Source: Xenorhabdus yunnanensis
Lineage (GTDB): Bacteria; Pseudomonadota; Gammaproteobacteria; Enterobacterales; Enterobacteriaceae
Direction of reading: 5' to 3'
Length of the DNA stretch: 51,466 bases
NCBI RefSeq assembly: GCF_028598805.1
Contig: NZ_JAQRFI010000034.1
Span: forward strand, 1 to 51,466
In this document: positions 17,301 to 23,185 of the stretch, in pieces
How positions within the stretch are numbered: the first letter of the stretch is position 1
How the letters are laid out: the number at the start of each line of letters is the position of its first letter
Notes under the pieces: model-generated
What the model was told of the DNA's origin: nothing
Databases searched by the model: none
What the model saw: the letters and a program-made list of their open reading frames with translations, nothing else
Translations under genes and position numbers: made by a program

Positions 17301-18527
17301 TGGTTGGAGTCGTTGCCTAAGACCCCGAGTGGAAAACGTGATGATGCGGCGTTACGCAGCATGCGGATCATGTATGAGCATCATAGTACAGAAGATCTTG
17401 CTCCGCGGGACAACTACGAGCAGGTATTGTGTGACTTGGCCGCGGATTTGTTGAAAATACCTAACTTATCTGTTCATCAAAACTTGTTTGATATCGGTGC
17501 TACCTCATTGACAGCCATGAGGATGGTTGTTTTGGTAGAAAAATATTTCGGTATCAGTATTCCTTTGTCGCTTTTTGTTAGTAACCCGACCGTTGCTCAA
17601 TTAGCAGCACATATCAGAGAAAAAGGCGCTCAACCCAAATTCAGTCCTGTTGTCCCCATGCGTACAACAGGTCATAAACGCCCCTTATTTTTTATCCACC
17701 CGATGGGGGGAAATGTCTTGTCCTATTTACGGTTAGTGAATCATTTCCCCGAAGATCAACCTTTCTACGCATTGCAGGCTCACGGAGTCGATGCGGGATC
17801 TACGCCATTAAGTACTGTGCAAGAACAAGCGACAAATTATCTGGAAGCGATACGTCAGATCCAGCCACGTGGCCCATATTCAATCGGCGGCTGGTCTTAT
17901 GGCGGATTTGTCGCATTTGAGATGGCACGGCAGTTGAAAGAAGCCGGGGAGGAAGTTGCTGATCTTTTTGTCTTAGATACAGTTGCTCTTAACACGGAAT
18001 CGCAGGGAAAAGCGAATGAGGAAGCACTACTGCGATGGTTTTTCTGGGAATTATTGTGGCTGAATGAAGGGGCGACTCTTCCTGAGCAAATTGTACCGGA
18101 GCATATAACTTCTTTGCAGGAGCGATTCGAATACATCACAGAGCATGCAATGGCCACGGGAGTCATTCCACAAGGCAGTTCCAGGGCCGTCGTCCAAAGA
18201 TTATTTGATGTGTATAAGACCAATTGGAAAGCGGCTGCGGATTATGCGGCTTATAAGGCAGATATCAATATGACGTTATTACATGCAACACGGCCATTAC
18301 CTGAAGTACTGCGCTCTATGCATGATGCAGTACGAAGTGAGTACCGCGATCCTAAAAATGGTTGGGGGTATAAGACAACGGGTCGTATCAGTGTTATTGA
18401 TGTGTTGGGTGATCATTTGGAAATCATGGAAGAGCCTTATGTGGAGGAAGTTGCCAAAGTAATACTTCGAGAAATGGAGGCATCCTCCTATACAAAACAA
18501 GCCTTATTGGTTCCGGAGGAAGTATGA
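11322..18527 (+). CDS. pxaA: Bimodular NRPS, C-A(Ser)-T-C-A(Pro-like)-T-TE (PxaA-like)
   Basis: A 2401-residue synthetase. C1 has HHIVCDG (138-144). A1 has YTSGSTG (about 601) and a specificity code read by eye as DVWHFSLVDK, identical to EntF serine. The T1 site is GGDS (Ser about 1007). C2 has HHAILDG (1209-1215). A2 has FTSGSTG (about 1662) and the code DVQYISQVIK, nearest to proline codes (DVQ-I--V-K). T2 has GATS (Ser about 2062). The terminal thioesterase has GWSYGG (Ser about 2192) and GDHLE. No epimerase is present. The first C domain, having no preceding module, may load a fatty acyl group. C-A-T-C-A-T-TE with Ser and Pro plus an adjacent flavoprotein is the architecture known for pyrrolizidine alkaloids (PxaA, LgnA). 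The stop overlaps the next gene (ATGA). No inactivating change was seen. Start choice among 11322, 11325 and 11337 is uncertain. Confidence 0.85.
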   Translation: MMQVAMNRLQVLPLTQYQKEIYYEAQRNPESSQFTISIARILKKDINFEKFFHSVNNVLSHDVTCRLRIVAQADVLGQQIQNIPANQIEVIDAEGEDVTVLFKKWSRRVFNLDDKSLLEVALLRNLKDGCAAIFLRAHHIVCDGWGINQLAEKISKYYQDNEVNLGILPHNSEEYISAIFEQETILSQPEIKQQITELAVLTQRHEPVFFNRGKKANVSRCMQHRYILSKTEVVKALSQGINPHQVVMSALTVLLSRIHNNTQLTIGVPLLNRRINQLNIVGQWANTLPLAVAVNAEDTLIELAARIKTETKKLKTFEHIPLGRLLKSMGTKRRQWFDVTVSYNYSSITDAFRDTYKSEDIYAATTAHEDDAIAIHVHTYGGNNDVAIDITGAVDVFDEDYPFETFTAALARIIEQVITSPTQTVSQVKLSSAEEMAQLALFEQGPNTEFSKQDTLSTLFDTQVSLHGKAVAIANSGGQPALTYIQFQARIDNMVAVLLKEGVRKGDIVAILMDRSTDMLTAIFAVLKAGAAYLPIDSNYPQERIDYMLKDSGVTVIISDKLNQSLIAQSYIVIDGNNISAQKQVKQPNLSTADSLAYMIYTSGSTGQPKGVMINHYSAVNRIEWMQERYPLDNTDVILQKTPISFDVSVWELFWWSISGASVHLLPPGAHKDPLEIIKAIRIHNVTTLHFVPSMLQPFLDILEAEPELVKQLASLRRVFTSGEALPPTRVNQFRQIFSVFGLKAPALINLYGPTEATVDVSYFEFLPENNDAINRVPIGFPINNTSLRIMSQHDTRQAIGIAGELQIGGVGLARGYHNKPELTAEKFILDGSERWYRTGDLARWLPDGSIEYLGRIDNQVKIRGNRIELGEIQNTLERIQGISQAEVLPQKNGNDGTYLCAYYVINNQYVTNNQSLTAEKLRQTLLEFLPDFMVPQKFAQVPSIPLTPNGKVDRNALNILIKPEVSSSRDDAQTETEYQLAEIWKRVLKIEQLSMQDNFYTLGGDSILMLKVRSEAEKAGMNVTLSELSQHLTIAELSRQIDTERKVHKAVELSPFVLIKEKERAALSQYADAFPATQLQLGLIYHSQQSKSSATYKDVFRYTLKGKWEPEIFCKSAAATIQRHPVLRSHFNLADFSEPLQIINHSIDLDDAVEIKDLSSLTLIVSEQLIKEHMKKRSRQDYHFDCAPLYHFCLFKTADAIEMIFSFHHAILDGGSVANLVRELFSRYLNEGVYPTETDVLPLPALYIQDELHALQNHEHKMFWKEMFDGLPRTQFPAYRLYESLPKNRIFTKTATIPEEIETKLKTLVQQEHVSIKSVFFAAHCLTVAMVTNQNEIATGLVTHGRPDAQNSEQMLGLFLNTLPVRFSMSGKTWKACIHSVFSAEQRHAPYRKYPLNAIQQVAGEGAKISSAFNYIHFHVLADVFSNPDLSLIAFEPWEETNFDVLLNVMTDFITGQNYLRCDFDGNVFSQVQAETYIDTYITILNQMVSHGDQSATLSQPFTQRHREIPSQKFISALTMIVKNVQEQPDAIAVRYHDLQWSYEKLWSESGKIASALVSEGVVQNTSVAIALERSPTLIASLIGVMRAGGVCLPLDLSYPAQRIEAMVEQAQPALAIVDDKSDTLLNVVTVPTMRVDTLINGNTHVPDREIAPEQLAYLLFTSGSTGKPKGVAMPHRSLSNLVIWQNETHTGKNIRSTLQYAPLSFDVSFQEIFSTLTSGGELHLISEDERRDPLQLLHIINKYQTERIYLPYVALQQLAETAVALETYPKNLKVVISSGEQLRVTEDIRLLIGQINNGILENQYGPTETHVITAFTMQSDPTSFPALPPIGKSINNSDIVLLNSQLEEVASGEQGEIYARGLPVALGYYRQPELTAERFIILKNDNEPLYRTGDLGVKLKDGNILCLGRKDTQVKVRGYRIELAEIELAVSSTPGADELLKDVAVVVQKPGENDGFLVAFLIGEKNDAFIARVQQHLSEMLPKHMLPSRIEWLESLPKTPSGKRDDAALRSMRIMYEHHSTEDLAPRDNYEQVLCDLAADLLKIPNLSVHQNLFDIGATSLTAMRMVVLVEKYFGISIPLSLFVSNPTVAQLAAHIREKGAQPKFSPVVPMRTTGHKRPLFFIHPMGGNVLSYLRLVNHFPEDQPFYALQAHGVDAGSTPLSTVQEQATNYLEAIRQIQPRGPYSIGGWSYGGFVAFEMARQLKEAGEEVADLFVLDTVALNTESQGKANEEALLRWFFWELLWLNEGATLPEQIVPEHITSLQERFEYITEHAMATGVIPQGSSRAVVQRLFDVYKTNWKAAADYAAYKADINMTLLHATRPLPEVLRSMHDAVRSEYRDPKNGWGYKTTGRISVIDVLGDHLEIMEEPYVEEVAKVILREMEASSYTKQALLVPEEV

Positions 18528-19693
18528 GTCGTCCATTAAAAGTGATCATAGTTGGAGCTGGTATTGGTGGGTTAACAGCGGCTGTCGTTTTACGGCAGAT
18601 TGGCTGTTGTGTTGAAGTTTATGAACAAGCCCCCACTTTACGTACAGCCGGCTCAGGTTTGTCTGTAATGTCCAATGCTGTCGCTGCCTTATCTTCTATT
18701 GGTGTTAATCTGAAATTGGAGCATTTTGGTTCTCCGGTTAAATGCTTTGAAATCAGGAACATCAATGATCGTCTGATACGTCGATTACCAATACCTGAAA
18801 TCTCATCCTCTAATGGATTTGATAGTATTTGTATATCACGTAAGGCCTTGCAGGAAGCGCTGTTACAGAAACTTGATAAGAATATTATCCATGTCGGCGC
18901 TAAGGTCACCGGGATTACCGAGAGTGACGATGGTGTTTCTGTCCGTTTTGCTGATAGCAGAGAAACACATGGAGACTTGCTTATTGGTGCTGATGGGATT
19001 TACTCTCTTGTCCGTGACTATATTCAAGGGAATAAGCCAACGCGTACCGCCGATTATATCTGTTGGCTGGCTATCACCCGCTATCAACATCCGCAGATCA
19101 CACCCGGTTATGTTGCTCACTATTGGGGGCCAGGAAAACGAATCGGTTTGATCGATATAGGCGGAGGTGGTGTATATTGGTGGGGAACGGCAAATATGCA
19201 AATTGAGCAGGCCCGTCAATGGCAAGGAAATAATCAAGATATCTTGTCATATTACAAGGGGTGGCCAGCGATTGTTTCCGATATTATCTTACAAACACCA
19301 TCCGAAAATATAATCTCGGTTCCTGCACAAGACCGGCCTTTTTCGCCTCTTTGGGGAAAAGGAAGGATCACACTTTTAGGCGATGCTGCTCATCCTATGC
19401 TGACAAGCCTGGGTCAGGGGGCAGGTATGGCCATCGAGGACGCCGCTGTTTTAGGGCATGTCATGAAGCAGCAGTCAGATCCAATTTCAGCCCTGCGTCA
19501 ATATGAAAAAGTTCGAATTCCAAGAGCTGAAATGTTAGTGAATGCCTCAAGAGCACTGAGTGAAACTGAACAAGAAGATCGTTTCTTTCATTGTTTGAAG
19601 AGGGATTTATCCTTACGGTTTGCACCAACGAGAAAGCTTAGGGAAAACCTCGAAAAATCATTAAATTTTTCTATGGAAGACGTTGATCTCTAG
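18524..19693 (+). CDS. pxaB: FAD-dependent monooxygenase paired with the NRPS (PxaB-like)
   Basis: A 389-residue class A flavoprotein. The FAD-binding GxGxxG is VIIVGAGIGGLTAAVVL (residues 7-23), the DG fold is LLIGADGIYSLVR and the GD motif is ITLLGDAAHPML...GQGAGMAIEDA. The ATG overlaps the NRPS stop (ATGA), giving strict translational coupling, and SD-like GGAGG lies just upstream. In pyrrolizixenamide and legonmycin pathways a flavin monooxygenase encoded beside the NRPS (PxaB, LgnC) oxidatively ring-contracts the released Ser-Pro product to the pyrrolizidine; this is the likely role. It is less similar to PhzS than the enzyme at 21961-23127. A hairpin follows the stop. Confidence 0.8.
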   Translation: MSRPLKVIIVGAGIGGLTAAVVLRQIGCCVEVYEQAPTLRTAGSGLSVMSNAVAALSSIGVNLKLEHFGSPVKCFEIRNINDRLIRRLPIPEISSSNGFDSICISRKALQEALLQKLDKNIIHVGAKVTGITESDDGVSVRFADSRETHGDLLIGADGIYSLVRDYIQGNKPTRTADYICWLAITRYQHPQITPGYVAHYWGPGKRIGLIDIGGGGVYWWGTANMQIEQARQWQGNNQDILSYYKGWPAIVSDIILQTPSENIISVPAQDRPFSPLWGKGRITLLGDAAHPMLTSLGQGAGMAIEDAAVLGHVMKQQSDPISALRQYEKVRIPRAEMLVNASRALSETEQEDRFFHCLKRDLSLRFAPTRKLRENLEKSLNFSMEDVDL

Positions 19694-20281
19694 GCGGTAT
19701 AAGGCCTTGTAACTAGGCGTTTAGCCATGTAAGCGACTAAACGCCGTCAAACAGACTTAACAAAGTTGGTGAGACAAAAAGCAGAATAATTGGCGGATGA
19801 AGAACACGAATTTCAAAAATGTAACAAAACCTTCCAATGTGCGTTGGCGGGTCTCATGATAATAATGTGACATGTCACACAATCACAATTGCAATTTTAA
19901 CTCATGCCAACCTAAAGTATTCCAGCACGCAGCATCACCAGAGAAACAGTACGAAATAAAAATCCGCCCCAGCCTGCCTTCTTTTATGCAAAAAGCAGAT
20001 TTCAGTGATGTGATTGGCTTTCCAGCGTTCCTGCCATACAAATAAACCAGAATCGAATTTTTTTTTGATGTGATTAATGATTTCGTCGTTTAAATTTAAG
20101 GGTTGGATTCACATAACAATATTATAAAACTCTAGGATCTGGTTAAAACCAGACCCAAAGAGTTTTCATGCTTTTTATTCATCCATGACTTAATAAGTAG
20201 TCATATTAATTCTACCAATTAATGAATATTCAAGGCATTGGAACCTAATATCATTAAGTTCAGGCCATTATAGTGAAGAAC
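19694..20281. other. Gap between the NRPS operon and the ABM gene; hairpins only
   Basis: It contains a 9-bp stem GGCGTTTAG/CTAAACGCC (19716-19745) just after pxaB, without a T run. A 12-bp palindrome GTGACATGTCAC lies at 19868-19879. A two-tier hairpin at 20126-20166 could end transcription from either side. Short frames such as EEHEFQKCNKTFQCALAGL near 19800 may be transposase debris; none is a convincing gene. Confidence 0.45.
20126..20166. terminator. Two-tier hairpin, probable bidirectional terminator
   Basis: The outer stem AAAACTCT/AGAGTTTT encloses an inner TCTGGT/ACCAGA stem with a TAAA loop. The A and T ends suit termination in both directions. It lies between pxaB (plus) and the ABM gene (minus), which converge here. 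Confidence 0.6.
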
Positions 20282-20581
20282 TCAACTGGAGTAATGTCCA
20301 ATAATATCATAAATTCCTGGGCTAGCCTTAGCTAGCTCTGCGGTGCGTTTTACGAATTCTATTGATGCTGGGTCAGCTTGAGTTGCCTTAATGTCAGCAA
20401 TGCTTTTCCATTTCGCAATATTGACGACTCGGCTACCATCTTTGCTGGCGAGCAAGGTAACGGAAATGAAACCAGGTCGTTTACTAATGACCGAATCAGT
20501 TCCCTCTTGTAATAGCTTGATGACTTCAGCTTGATTACTTGGATCGACTTCGATGACATTAATGAATGTAACTTCAGACAT
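20282..20581 (-). CDS. ABM-family (antibiotic biosynthesis monooxygenase fold) protein
   Basis: A 99-residue dimeric alpha-beta-barrel protein. The ABM pattern is visible: VTFINVIEVDPSNQAEVIKLL, then KRPGFISVTLLASKDGSRVVNIAKW and ASIEFVKRTAELAKASPG. The ribosome site GAGGAG precedes ATG 20581. It is transcribed away from the ECF41 sigma gene from a promoter sharing the same -35/-10 elements. In the Lysobacter myxin cluster an ABM protein, LaPhzX, is reported to act in self-resistance to an N-oxide phenazine; by context this protein could have the same job, or it may oxidise or quench another intermediate. That function is inferred, not seen. Confidence 0.7.
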   Translation of the reverse strand: MSEVTFINVIEVDPSNQAEVIKLLQEGTDSVISKRPGFISVTLLASKDGSRVVNIAKWKSIADIKATQADPASIEFVKRTAELAKASPGIYDIIGHYSS

Positions 20582-20669
20582 TACACATTCTCCTCAATGG
20601 ATAGTAGGTTATGCCAGCTTTTTGCAGGCAGAGACTCGCTAGCTTGTACCTTGTTGAGTCTAATACATA

Positions 20670-20696
20670 GACGATTCAGCAGTTCAATATGTCAGG
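20670..20696 (-). promoter_or_regulatory. ECF41-type promoter for the ABM gene
   Basis: On the minus strand CCTGACA is followed by 16 bases and CGTC. The plus-strand promoter at 20733-20759 has exactly the same hexamers and spacing. The known ECF41 consensus is TGTCACA-N16-CGTC, so the -10 and spacing agree and the -35 agrees partly (positions 3, 5, 6 and 7). About 80 bases separate it from the start codon. Confidence 0.65.
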
Positions 20697-20732
20697 TCAT
20701 TCGAAAAAAAATATTTATTTTCAGGCTTTGCG

Positions 20733-20759
20733 CCTGACATTTTCACCTGGTTTCTCGTC
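20733..20759 (+). promoter_or_regulatory. ECF41-type promoter for the sigma factor operon
   Basis: CCTGACA-N16-CGTC, identical in both boxes and spacing to the divergent promoter at 20670-20696; the spacers are unrelated in sequence, which argues for selection on the boxes. It lies about 245 bases before the sigma gene and implies autoregulation. Confidence 0.65.
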
Positions 20760-20952
20760 ATTAAAGCTTAGAACATTTTTAGAGGGGGGCTTAGAAATTG
20801 TTACTACTTCGCATATATACGTATATAGATGTTTTATTGTATACACTATAGAAATATTTAATTGCCCATTAGATTCTATGCTCTATACAAAATCTCTTTC
20901 CTTCTTCTAAGGGAATTCAGCGTCAGTATCACTTGCTGGCATTATGAAGTCG

Positions 20953-20982
20953 GAGGAAAACAATACCTAAGTTGTTTTCCTC
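20953..20982 (+). promoter_or_regulatory. 11-bp perfect hairpin just upstream of the sigma factor start
   Basis: GAGGAAAACAA / TTGTTTTCCTC with an 8-base loop, ending 23 bases before ATG 21006 and without a T run. It could be a repressor operator or an mRNA structure affecting translation; it hides a GGAGG sequence in the 5' arm. Confidence 0.5.
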
Positions 20983-21005
20983 AGAATTGAGTTAAGAAAA
21001 ATAGA

Positions 21006-21932
21006 ATGAACAAGAAAAAACAGGTGAGTAAGCTGGGGGGAGAAGACCCAGCTCAAGTATATTCTAACCGCTCCAAACTTGAATCGCTGGCGTATAGATT
21101 TTTGGGAACTATCCCGGATGCTGAAGATGCTGTGCAAGAAACTTATCTACGGTGGCACAAACTTACTCAAACAGAACGAGAGCAGATTGTGTCCCCCATA
21201 GCTTGGCAACGAACAACACTCACACGGATCTGTTTCGATAAGCTTAAATCGGCCAAGTCAAAACGTGAAATCTATATTGGAGAATGGTTGCCTGAACCTG
21301 TCTCACAAGACGAATATTGGGTATCTACGGTTGAATCACCTGAAGCAGCCGATCCAGCCGATAATCTTATCTTTGCACATTCGGTTTCTATGGCATTGAT
21401 GATAGTCCTGGATAAGATGACCCCTGCTGAACGTGTCAGCTTTATTCTTCATGATGTCTTCCAATATTCGTTTGAGGAAATCAGTGAGATTGTAAACAGA
21501 ACACCACAAGCATGCCGTCAGCTTGCTTCATCTGGGCGAAAGCGGGTCAATCAAGAATGTCATTTTGCACACTCTTCAGAGGAGCATCGGCGTGTTAATA
21601 GTGCTTTTCGATCTGCATGGCTCACAGGCAACATCAAGGAACTGGTCGCAATCTTAGACGAAAGAGCTTGTGCCAGCACTGATGGCGGCGGTCTTGCCAG
21701 CGCAGCTACCGAACCATTGTATGGCCGGGATGCAATTATCAAATTTTTCCTTTCAGCATTTGAACGTCAACATAATCTTCAGATCGAGGAGGAGCTTGTT
21801 AATGGTGAGCCAGGGCTTGTCGGTAAGGTGGCAGGTCACACTGTTACAGTGATCTCCACTTATATAAAAGAAGGACGAATCAAAGATATTTGGGTTATGC
21901 GTAACCCAGAAAAATTGACTGTTTGGCATTAG
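21006..21932 (+). CDS. ECF41-type sigma factor with C-terminal SnoaL-like domain (SigJ-like)
   Basis: A 308-residue ECF sigma factor. Region 2 is LAYRFLGTIPDAEDAVQETYLRWH (about 28-50), region 4 is TPAERVSFILHDVFQYSFEEISEIVNRTPQACRQLASSGRKRV. The C-terminal SnoaL-like domain (about 195-308) carries the three ECF41 hallmarks: WLPEP in the linker, DGGG (TDGGGLASAA) and NPEKL near the end (NPDKL in the family). ECF41 factors are controlled by this fused domain rather than by a classical anti-sigma. It is followed after 28 bases by a PhzS-like gene, then PhzNO1-like, and diverges from an ABM gene; ECF41 genes usually neighbour oxidoreductases. A weak ribosome site precedes ATG 21006. Confidence 0.85.
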   Translation: MNKKKQVSKLGGEDPAQVYSNRSKLESLAYRFLGTIPDAEDAVQETYLRWHKLTQTEREQIVSPIAWQRTTLTRICFDKLKSAKSKREIYIGEWLPEPVSQDEYWVSTVESPEAADPADNLIFAHSVSMALMIVLDKMTPAERVSFILHDVFQYSFEEISEIVNRTPQACRQLASSGRKRVNQECHFAHSSEEHRRVNSAFRSAWLTGNIKELVAILDERACASTDGGGLASAATEPLYGRDAIIKFFLSAFERQHNLQIEEELVNGEPGLVGKVAGHTVTVISTYIKEGRIKDIWVMRNPEKLTVWH

Positions 21933-21960
21933 CCAATGGATTCAAGTGAGGTTATTTACT

Positions 21961-23127
21961 ATGGCGGCGATAACTGATTGTTCAGGCAAAGTAGTCATTG
22001 TTGGTGCTGGAATTGGAGGGGTAACTCTTGCTGCTCTGCTTTCTTTGTCTGGCATAGAGTGCGACATTTATGAACAGCGGATGAAGCTCTCTGAAGATGG
22101 GTTTGGCTTGAATATTCAACCTGAAGCAGTATCAGTCCTGTATCGTTTGGGGCTTGCTGAAAAGTTGGATTATTGTGGGATCCAAACCAGAGCACACCGC
22201 TATGTCGACCATTTAGGAACAATTCTTTTCGAAGAAACACGGGGCATAGATGCTGGTTTTGATACTCCACAGATATCTATATCTCGCTCAGAACTGCTTA
22301 ATCTAATCTTTGCTACAGCTAAGACAAAAGCAACCTTTAACTTTGATGTGAAGTTTTCTACTGATTTTTTATATCAGACGAAGTGGGCAAAAGATCTGAT
22401 CGTGGGTGCCGATGGTATCAATTCCGCAGTGCGCCAAACTTTATTTCCAGATTCTATGCAACTGAATTCCGGTGGCATGATGTTATGGCGGGGCATTACC
22501 CCTATGCCAAAACTTCTGGATGGTCGAACAATGATTATCGCTAATAGTGGAGAAGGGGTTCGTCTCATCGCATATCCTGTTTCCAAATCTCATGATCTGC
22601 GTGGAGAGAGCCTTATTAATTGGGTTATTCTTGTTCCTGTATCACTTGATAAGCAATTTGATACAACAATCAATCGCTTTCAAGCTACAGACTTCCTGCT
22701 CAAACTTCTTAAAGAATGGCATTTTGATTGGTTAAATCTTCAAACATTAATAACCACAAGTAAAACACTTATGCGCACCGCGATGGTGGATCGAAAACCA
22801 TTAAATAAATGGAGCCATAACCAGTGTGTTCTAATCGGTGATGCCGCTCACCCGATGTTTCCAATAGGTGCAAATGGGGCAACTCAATCTATCATTGATG
22901 CTGAAACCCTCGCCTCTGCTATATGTGAATCCACTGACTCCGAATCCGCAATAGCAAAATATGAGCATGTACGTATACCCGCTGTATCCAAGATTGTAAT
23001 GGCAAATCGGGAAATGAATTCGCGCGAACTTGCTAGTCAAGCTCTTAATCAACAAGAGCGAATTCGAGAACTTGTCATCACGGCGACCAACTATAAAGCC
23101 GAAACGATAAGGACGCGTTCGGATTGA
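21961..23127 (+). CDS. phzS: PhzS-like FAD monooxygenase (phenazine hydroxylase)
   Basis: ATG 21961 is preferred over GTG 21946 because GTGAGGT sits 9 bases before it; this gives 388 residues. It resembles Pseudomonas PhzS along most of its length: VVIVGAGIGGVTLAALL, GFGLNIQPEAVSVLYRLGL, ISISRSELL, IVGADGINSAVRQ, GGMMLWRGITPMPKLLDGRT, then LIGDAAHPMFPIGANGATQSIIDAE. PhzS-type enzymes replace a ring carboxylate by a hydroxyl (decarboxylative hydroxylation). In the Lysobacter pathway the homologue acts on phenazine-1,6-dicarboxylate. It lies between the ECF41 sigma gene and a PhzNO1-like gene, in one operon. All FAD motifs are intact. Confidence 0.85.
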   Translation: MAAITDCSGKVVIVGAGIGGVTLAALLSLSGIECDIYEQRMKLSEDGFGLNIQPEAVSVLYRLGLAEKLDYCGIQTRAHRYVDHLGTILFEETRGIDAGFDTPQISISRSELLNLIFATAKTKATFNFDVKFSTDFLYQTKWAKDLIVGADGINSAVRQTLFPDSMQLNSGGMMLWRGITPMPKLLDGRTMIIANSGEGVRLIAYPVSKSHDLRGESLINWVILVPVSLDKQFDTTINRFQATDFLLKLLKEWHFDWLNLQTLITTSKTLMRTAMVDRKPLNKWSHNQCVLIGDAAHPMFPIGANGATQSIIDAETLASAICESTDSESAIAKYEHVRIPAVSKIVMANREMNSRELASQALNQQERIRELVITATNYKAETIRTRSD

Positions 23128-23185
23128 CTTTGCTATCTCACTAATAATAACCCCATAAATGAATCTATAGCACAGGAGTTCTGAA

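Noticed and set aside
13208-18500. Many 60-110-codon frames antisense or out of frame within the NRPS and other long genes
   Set aside because: They lie entirely inside well-supported coding sequences, lack ribosome sites and encode no recognisable protein.
18524-19693. Calling the NRPS-coupled flavoprotein a second PhzS
   Set aside because: Its ATG overlaps the NRPS stop and it lacks the PhzS-like central GGxxxWRGxTxxxxxLDGxT stretch that is present in the 21961-23127 protein.
19847-19879. Minus-strand TGTCACA-N16-CGCC, close to an ECF41 promoter
   Set aside because: The -35 is perfect but the -10 is CGCC instead of CGTC, it points back into the 3' end of pxaB with no gene to serve, and it overlaps a 12-bp palindrome; probably chance.
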